Shown here in pieces: positions 59,101 through 64,000 of a DNA stretch of 64,000 bases (the first letter of the stretch is position 1; each line of letters starts with the position of its first letter). The notes below the pieces were generated by a model. That model did not search any database and had not been told where the DNA came from. It saw nothing but the letters and a program-made list of their open reading frames with translations. The stretch is taken from positions 1 through 64,000 of the forward strand of contig JACRTY010000049.1 in the NCBI GenBank assembly GCA_014305025.1. Direction: 5' to 3'. The stretch is from Candidatus Nyctobacter psychrophilus (GTDB lineage: Bacteria > Vulcanimicrobiota > Vulcanimicrobiia > Vulcanimicrobiales > Vulcanimicrobiaceae). Made by a program: the position numbers and the translations under genes.

Positions 59101-60516
59101 ATGAGCATGGCGAGCATCTACATCGAAACGTTCGGCTGCCAAATGAACGAGGCGGATTCGCAGTACATCGCGGACCGGGCCGCGGCGGCCGGTTATGCGG
59201 TGACCGCTCATGCGGCCGAGGCAAGGGTGGTCGTGCTCAATACCTGCACGGTGCGCGAGAACGCGGAGCGGCGCGCGTACGGACGCATGGCGCACTTTCG
59301 CGCGCTCAAAGCCGCCGATCCCGACGTCAAACTCGTCGTCTGCGGATGCTTGGCCGAACAAGATCGCGAGCGCATGCAGCAGACCGCCCCGTATCTCGAC
59401 GGCGTCTTCGGCACGAGCGACCTGACGCGGCTGGGCGACGCTCTCGAAGCCTGGCGGCCCGGTTTCCGCGACGACCTCGATTTGACGGAGGAGCGTCTCT
59501 TAGTCCGGCCCCTTGGCGGCCAAGGGGACTGCGTCGCCGACGCGTTCGCGCATTTGCGCGCCTACGTCAACGTACAGCGCGGCTGCTCGTACTATTGCAC
59601 GTATTGCATCGTGCCGTACGTCCGCGGGCGCTTCGACAATCGTCCGTCGGCCGACATCCTGGGCGAAATCGAGCGCGCGCTGTCACGCGGCGCGCGCGAG
59701 ATCACGCTGGTGGGGCAAACCGTCAACGCCTACAAGGAGCCGGCGACCGGCGCGGACTTCGCCGATTTGCTGGCGGCGGTCGCGGCCTTGCCGGGCCTCG
59801 ATCGGCTGACGTTCCTAACGTCTCATCCCAAAGACTTCACGCCGAAACTGGCGCGCGCCTTCGGTTCCCTGCCGCACCTGCAGCCGCGCTTTCACCTTCC
59901 CGTGCAGTGCGGCTCCGATGCGATCTTGCGGCGCATGAATCGCAAGTATTCGGTCGCCCAGTACCGTGAAAAGATTGCGCTGTTTCGCGAGCAGTGCGCC
60001 GAATGGGCCCTGACGACGGATCTGATCGTCGCCTTTCCCGGCGAAACCGACGATGACTTCGGCGCGACCTTGGCGCTTTGCGAAGAGATGGCGTTCGCTC
60101 AGGCTTTCATGTTCGTGTATTCGCCGCGGCGGGGAACGCCGGCCGCGCGCTGGGAGCAGATCCCGCCCGTTGTCGGCAATGCGCGGTTGCGAGAACTCGC
60201 CGCGACGGTGGACCATGGCGTACGCGCGTGGCACGAACGCAAGCGCGGCCGCGTTGCGCGCGCGCTCGTGCAGGGGCCCTCGCGCAAAGATCCGCTGAAG
60301 CTGGCGGCCAAGACGGCGGACAACGTGACGGTCGTCGCGCCGCGCGGCGACCTCGGCGACGCCGCGCTGATCGAGCGGCCGTGGCTGGACGTGCGCATCG
60401 ACGACACGCATACCTGGGGTTGCACGGGTGAGATCGTCGCGACGGCGGCGCGCTTCGATGCGCCGGCCGTTCCCGCGCAGTACCGCCCTACGATCGATCT
60501 GATCGCCTCCCGTTGA
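59101..60516 (+). CDS. miaB: tRNA methylthiotransferase MiaB
   Basis: 471 residues. The N-terminal UPF0004 domain carries three cluster cysteines (ETFGCQMNEADS, VVLNTCTVRENAERR, VVCGCLAEQD). The radical-SAM domain has GCSYYCTYCIVPYVRG (CxxxCxxC), followed by FLTSHPKDF, FHLPVQCGSD and a short C-terminal TRAM-like region. It adds a methylthio group to N6-isopentenyl-A37 of tRNA. Overlaps mutS by 4 bp. Confidence 0.95.
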   Translation: MSMASIYIETFGCQMNEADSQYIADRAAAAGYAVTAHAAEARVVVLNTCTVRENAERRAYGRMAHFRALKAADPDVKLVVCGCLAEQDRERMQQTAPYLDGVFGTSDLTRLGDALEAWRPGFRDDLDLTEERLLVRPLGGQGDCVADAFAHLRAYVNVQRGCSYYCTYCIVPYVRGRFDNRPSADILGEIERALSRGAREITLVGQTVNAYKEPATGADFADLLAAVAALPGLDRLTFLTSHPKDFTPKLARAFGSLPHLQPRFHLPVQCGSDAILRRMNRKYSVAQYREKIALFREQCAEWALTTDLIVAFPGETDDDFGATLALCEEMAFAQAFMFVYSPRRGTPAARWEQIPPVVGNARLRELAATVDHGVRAWHERKRGRVARALVQGPSRKDPLKLAAKTADNVTVVAPRGDLGDAALIERPWLDVRIDDTHTWGCTGEIVATAARFDAPAVPAQYRPTIDLIASR

Positions 60517-62987
60517 GCGACGCGCCGTACTCGCCGCTCTTCGAGCAGTACTTCGCGATGAAAGAGCGGTACGCCGACGCGATTCTGCTGTCACGCGTGG
60601 GCGATTTCTACGAAGCGTACGGTGAAGACGCGCAAACGATCGCGGCGGCATTGCAGATCGCTCTAACCTCGAAAGAAGCCGGCGGCGGACGGCGCGTGGC
60701 GATGGCCGGCGTCCCGTATCATGCGCTCGACGGCTACCTCGCCAAACTGGTCGCGCAGCAGCGCGTCGTCGCCCTGGCCGAGCAACTCGATGCTCCGGTT
60801 CCGAACAAACTCGTGCAGCGCGACGTCAAGCGCGTCGTCACGCCCGGCACGTTGATCGAAGAGAATCTGCTGGCGCGCGAGCGTGACAATTACTTGGTTG
60901 CGCTCACGACGGGGGGCGATGCGCTGGCGCTGGCCTACGCGGACGTGTCGACCGGACGCGCTGCCGCCACGGCGTATTCGGGCGACAGCGCATTCGACGA
61001 AACGCTCGCCGAACTGACGCGTTTGAGTCCTGCCGAAATCGTGGCCGACGTGCCGCCTGAAATGCGCGCTCAAATCTCGGCCCACGTTCCCGGCGTCCGC
61101 GTCACGGTACCGCCGCTTGCCGCCGTGGTAACCGTGGCCGGCGTCGGCCTGGACGGCTTCTCGCTCGATGAAGCGCACGCCATGCGCCGGGCGCTTGGGG
61201 CGCTTCGCGCGTTCGTCAAACGCGTCGGCTTCGAGGCCCCTGAGGGCGCACTGCGCGAGCCGGAGTTTTACCGCGCCCGCACCTTCGTCGCGCTCGACGC
61301 CAACACGCGCCGCCATCTGGATCTGCTCACGTCGCAGGGAGCCAACCCGAAGGCGACGTTACTGGCGACGATCGATCGCTGTAAAACCGCGATGGGGTCG
61401 CGCCTGCTCGGACGCTGGCTGACCGCGCCGCTGATCGAGGCGCGCGCGATTGCCGCGCGCGCGGAGCGCGTCGCGGCGCTCGTAGCCGACTACCCAGCGC
61501 GCGCTTCGTTGCAAGAGTTGCTCGGCGGCGCGTTCGACCTCGAACGCATCACGCAGAAAGTGCGCTTCCGGCGCGCGTTGCCGCGCGATCTCGGCTCACT
61601 GCGTCGAACCCTCGCGTTGCTGGAGCCGTTACGCGCGGCCCTCCCCGCTCCACTGGCATCGTATCGCGAACGCATCGGCGACCACCGCGCGCTTGCCGCC
61701 GAGCTCCAGGCGACGTTGTGTGACGACCTTCCCGCGACGTTGGCCGACGGCGGCGTCATCCGTCCCGACGCTTCGGGGGAAGTCGAACAGTGCATCGCCG
61801 CTCGGGCCCAGGCGCGCGAGCGGATGGCCAAGCTCGAAGAACGCGAACGCGAACGGACCGGCATCAAAGGTTTACGCGTGAAGTATGCCAGCGCCTTCGG
61901 CTACGCGATCGAGGTATCGAAGTCGAACCTCGCCCACGTACCGGCCGATTACGTTCGCAAGCAAACGTTAACCAGCGGCGAGCGCTTCATCATCCCCGAA
62001 CTCAAAGAACTCGAACTCGCCGTCGGTAGTGCGCAGGCGCAGCAATTGCGGCTCGAAGAGACGTTGTACGCCGACCTCGTCGAAACAGTCGCTCAATCCG
62101 TCGACGCGCTGCTGGCCACGGCCGATGCCCTCGCCGAACTCGACGTGGCGTGTTCGCTTGCCCAGACGGCGGCTGAACGCGGCTACGTGCGGCCGCAGTT
62201 CGGGGAGAACAGCAGCGTCGACGTCGTCGATGGCCGCCACCCGGTCATGGAAGCGGTTGCGGACACGCCGTTCGTGCCCAACGACGTGCATTTGGCGGAA
62301 GAGGCCGCGCGCTTCGTGCTGTTGACCGGTCCCAACATGGGCGGGAAGTCAACCTATTTGCGTCAGACGGCGCTGCTCGTGATCCTCGCGCAGATCGGCT
62401 CTTTCGTGCCCGCGCGCTCGATGACGCTGGGGGTCGTCGACCGCATCTTCACGCGCATCGGCGCAGGCGACGATCTCGCCTCGGGCCAATCGACCTTCTA
62501 CGTCGAGATGTCCGAAGCGTCGAACATCCTGCGGCGTTGCACGCGGCGCAGTCTGCTGCTTATCGACGAGGTCGGCCGCGGCACCGGTACGATCGACGGT
62601 CTCGCGATCGCGCAAGCGATCTGCGAGTATCTGCTCGGGCTCGACGGCCAGGCGCCGCTGACGCTCTTCGCCACGCATTTCCACGAACTGGTCGCGCTCG
62701 CGGAGCGCTGGCCGCTGGTCGCCAATTTCCATGTGACGGCCGTCGAGAATACCTTGCGCGCCGGCGCCCCCGTTTTCTCGCATCGCGTCCTGCCCGGCAG
62801 CACGTCCCGCTCGTTCGGCATCGAAGTGGCCAAGATGGCCGGCCTGCCGGGCGGCGTGATCGCGCGCGCCAAAGAGATCGCCGCCGCGCTCGACCAGCGC
62901 CCGACGCTGGAGGGTCAAGTCCCGTTACGAACGCGGCTCGCCGCCCCAAGCGGTCGCGAGGAGATGCAGCTAGCGCTCGAGCTGTAA
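60513..62987 (+). CDS. mutS: DNA mismatch repair ATPase MutS
   Basis: 824 residues from TTG 60513, which overlaps the miaB stop. Domain I has the mismatch-binding motif SRVGDFYEAYGEDA. The ATPase domain has Walker A TGPNMGGKSTYLRQTA, LLIDEVGRGTGTIDGLAIA as Walker B/D-loop, and ATHFHEL. Length is near standard, with a short C-terminus. miaB-mutS is a conserved pair in several phyla. mutL is not in the window. Confidence 0.97.
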   Translation: MSDAPYSPLFEQYFAMKERYADAILLSRVGDFYEAYGEDAQTIAAALQIALTSKEAGGGRRVAMAGVPYHALDGYLAKLVAQQRVVALAEQLDAPVPNKLVQRDVKRVVTPGTLIEENLLARERDNYLVALTTGGDALALAYADVSTGRAAATAYSGDSAFDETLAELTRLSPAEIVADVPPEMRAQISAHVPGVRVTVPPLAAVVTVAGVGLDGFSLDEAHAMRRALGALRAFVKRVGFEAPEGALREPEFYRARTFVALDANTRRHLDLLTSQGANPKATLLATIDRCKTAMGSRLLGRWLTAPLIEARAIAARAERVAALVADYPARASLQELLGGAFDLERITQKVRFRRALPRDLGSLRRTLALLEPLRAALPAPLASYRERIGDHRALAAELQATLCDDLPATLADGGVIRPDASGEVEQCIAARAQARERMAKLEERERERTGIKGLRVKYASAFGYAIEVSKSNLAHVPADYVRKQTLTSGERFIIPELKELELAVGSAQAQQLRLEETLYADLVETVAQSVDALLATADALAELDVACSLAQTAAERGYVRPQFGENSSVDVVDGRHPVMEAVADTPFVPNDVHLAEEAARFVLLTGPNMGGKSTYLRQTALLVILAQIGSFVPARSMTLGVVDRIFTRIGAGDDLASGQSTFYVEMSEASNILRRCTRRSLLLIDEVGRGTGTIDGLAIAQAICEYLLGLDGQAPLTLFATHFHELVALAERWPLVANFHVTAVENTLRAGAPVFSHRVLPGSTSRSFGIEVAKMAGLPGGVIARAKEIAAALDQRPTLEGQVPLRTRLAAPSGREEMQLALEL

Positions 62988-63122
62988 ACGGACCCCGCTC
63001 TCATACGAAACATCGGCGATTCCGTGCATCCGCCCGGTGAGTTGTGGGCTGAAGTCCCTCCGATGGAGCGGCTTATAGCAGCGTTTCAACTCGCCCTCAC
63101 CTACGCGCAGATGAAAGGTACG

Positions 63123-63353
63123 ATGGAGATCAGCTCCGACTTCGCCGATCTGTTGCGAGCGTTCAACGCCGAAGAAGCACGCTACCTGGTGATCGGCGCG
63201 CTGGCAAACTTCGGGGCGCCGCTAGACCGCCTGAGCGCCGCAGACCTTACTTCGGATGACCGTCTTTATGATGGGCGTGATTCCGCTGCGGCCGGCCGCG
63301 ACAAGGATTGGATCGACGTCCGGCGTTTGGAGCGAGCACGCGACCGCACGTGA
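63123..63353 (+). pseudogene. Remnant of a DUF6036-like nucleotidyltransferase gene
   Basis: From ATG 63123 the frame reads MEISSDFADLLRAFNAEEAR then YLVIGA, the start of small nucleotidyltransferases related to MNT/AbiEii toxins. It then jumps to ANFGAPLDRLSAADLTS, which in intact genes lies about 45 residues later. It ends with AAGRDKDWIDVRRLERARD, the usual C-terminal helix. Two internal segments, including the catalytic GSxxxDxD-type site, are missing, so this is a decayed gene of about 76 codons. Confidence 0.5.
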
Positions 63354-63360
63354 AGGGCGC

Positions 63361-63560
63361 CACAGGATTTTCGACGCTGACCCGGCACGTACCGAATAGC
63401 GTTCGCGCGTCAGGAACCCGGTGAAGAGTCCGGGACGGTCGCGCCACTGTAAGCGGGGAGCCGCTTTCGGTCACTGCCGGTAACGGCGGGAAGGCCGCAA
63501 GCACGACGGCTACGATCCGCGAGTCAGGACACTGCAAGCGAACGCGTTTTTGCACCACCT
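63361..63560 (+). promoter_or_regulatory. Cobalamin riboswitch
   Basis: The segment contains the conserved blocks in order: GGAACCCGGTGAAGAGTCCG (about 63413-63432), GCCACTGTAAGCGG, then GGTCACTGCCGG...CGGCGGGAAGGC, and GAGTCAGGACACTGC (63531-63545). This is the AdoCbl-type core. It ends about 40 nt before the start of the TonB-dependent receptor. When cobalamin binds, expression of the downstream gene should fall. The exact 5' limit is approximate. Confidence 0.9.
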
Positions 63561-63583
63561 CGCGAAAGGGTCGGAAAAACATC

Positions 63584-64000
63584 GTGTTAGACGTTTGCGT
63601 CGCGCGCCGCGTTGGCGCCATGGTTTCTCTAGGTCTTACGGTAACGCTGTTCGCATGGGCGCCGAGTGAAGCACGCGTAGCAACGCCGCTGCATGCCCCC
63701 CCGTTGCCGGCGGCTCGGGCAGTGCCCCCGCCAAGTCCGTCGACGACAACGTTGCCGGAACCGTCGTCTTCGCAATCGCCGGCAGGCGTCTTGCGTCAGA
63801 TCGGCCGCGTCGTCACGAGCGACCGCCGCAACGAACCGGCCGGCGAAACGTCGCGGACGACGTTCGTGGTCGATCGTGCGCGCATCGAAGCCTATGGTGC
63901 GCGCACCGTTGCCGATGCGCTGCAAGACGTACCGGGGGTTCAACTGTACCGCAATGGCGCATTCGGTCAACAAGTAAACTACGGCATCCGGGGTTCGACG
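63584..64000 (+). CDS. TonB-dependent receptor, BtuB-like (3' end beyond window)
   Basis: The frame from GTG 63584 (ATG 63620 is an alternative) runs off the window. A signal peptide (VGAMVSLGLTVTLFAWAPSEA) is followed by a Pro/Ser-rich stretch. The start of a plug domain follows: TTFVVDRARIEAYGARTVADALQDVPGVQLYRNGA, ending GIRGST. The cobalamin riboswitch upstream makes vitamin B12 or a corrinoid the likely substrate. The TonB box is not certain. Confidence 0.88.
   Translation, partial: MLDVCVARRVGAMVSLGLTVTLFAWAPSEARVATPLHAPPLPAARAVPPPSPSTTTLPEPSSSQSPAGVLRQIGRVVTSDRRNEPAGETSRTTFVVDRARIEAYGARTVADALQDVPGVQLYRNGAFGQQVNYGIRGST

Noticed and set aside
1-64000. CRISPR array, rRNA, tRNA, prophage or intact insertion sequence
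   Set aside because: No regularly spaced repeats, RNA-gene signatures, transposase motifs or phage structural genes were seen by reading; a tool-based scan could still find a small tRNA.

Overview
The window reads as a GC-rich chromosome segment from a diderm bacterium. It encodes a TolC-type channel, a TonB-dependent receptor start, a predicted outer-membrane barrel with a copper-amine-oxidase-N 'stalk' domain, many lipoproteins and a second PEGA/stalk protein. Together with the tandem solute-binding lipoproteins and the SufR/SufU-type suf locus, this looks to me like Eremiobacterota/Vulcanimicrobiota (WPS-2), but that is inference from gene content only. No rRNA, tRNA, CRISPR array, prophage or intact insertion sequence was seen.

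Layout. 1-3.8 kb (minus): PHP-domain hydrolase cut by the window edge; then a secreted protein, an ECF sigma factor and a protein joining an anti-sigma zinc finger to an O6-alkylguanine-DNA methyltransferase. 3.8-10.6 kb: secreted GH125 mannosidase, small envelope proteins, a sodium/solute symporter with its DUF3311 partner, and a frameshifted Uma2 gene. 10.6-15.7 kb: sufC-sufD-sufS-sufU, divergent from sufR and an IscU-like gene; sufB is absent. 15.8-23.5 kb: metallo-hydrolase, flavin reductase, O-methyltransferase, superoxide dismutase, Lon-domain protein, folD lacking its motif lysine, TlpA thioredoxin, a membrane protein whose start lies in a tandem repeat, and an HD-GYP protein. 23.5-30.1 kb: TldE/TldD/nitrilase operon, then a secreted protein, a bidirectional terminator, a structured palindrome and the stalk/barrel protein.

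30.4-43.1 kb: thioesterase, HlyD plus TolC without an inner-membrane pump, a fused siroheme-decarboxylase-like protein, and four paralogous oligopeptide-type binding lipoproteins without permease or ATPase genes; a cytochrome c and a MazF-type toxin-antitoxin pair sit among them. 43.1-53.8 kb: LuxR/AAA regulator, GT87-like membrane protein, M50 and S9 peptidases, an esterase/50-residue protein/DppA operon, SprT-like protein, and a degraded aldo/keto reductase. 53.8-63 kb: larE, tauE, efp, plsY, der, a PEGA protein, miaB and mutS. The window ends with a decayed nucleotidyltransferase gene and a cobalamin riboswitch controlling a TonB-dependent receptor.

The most novel item is the sigma factor/anti-sigma-Ogt pair, which could be a one-component alkylation sensor that works by releasing a sigma factor. 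Other candidates are the FolD with its motif lysine replaced, the suf locus without sufB, the tandem AhbA/AhbB-like fusion, the 86-bp palindromic element and the duplicated start-codon repeat.
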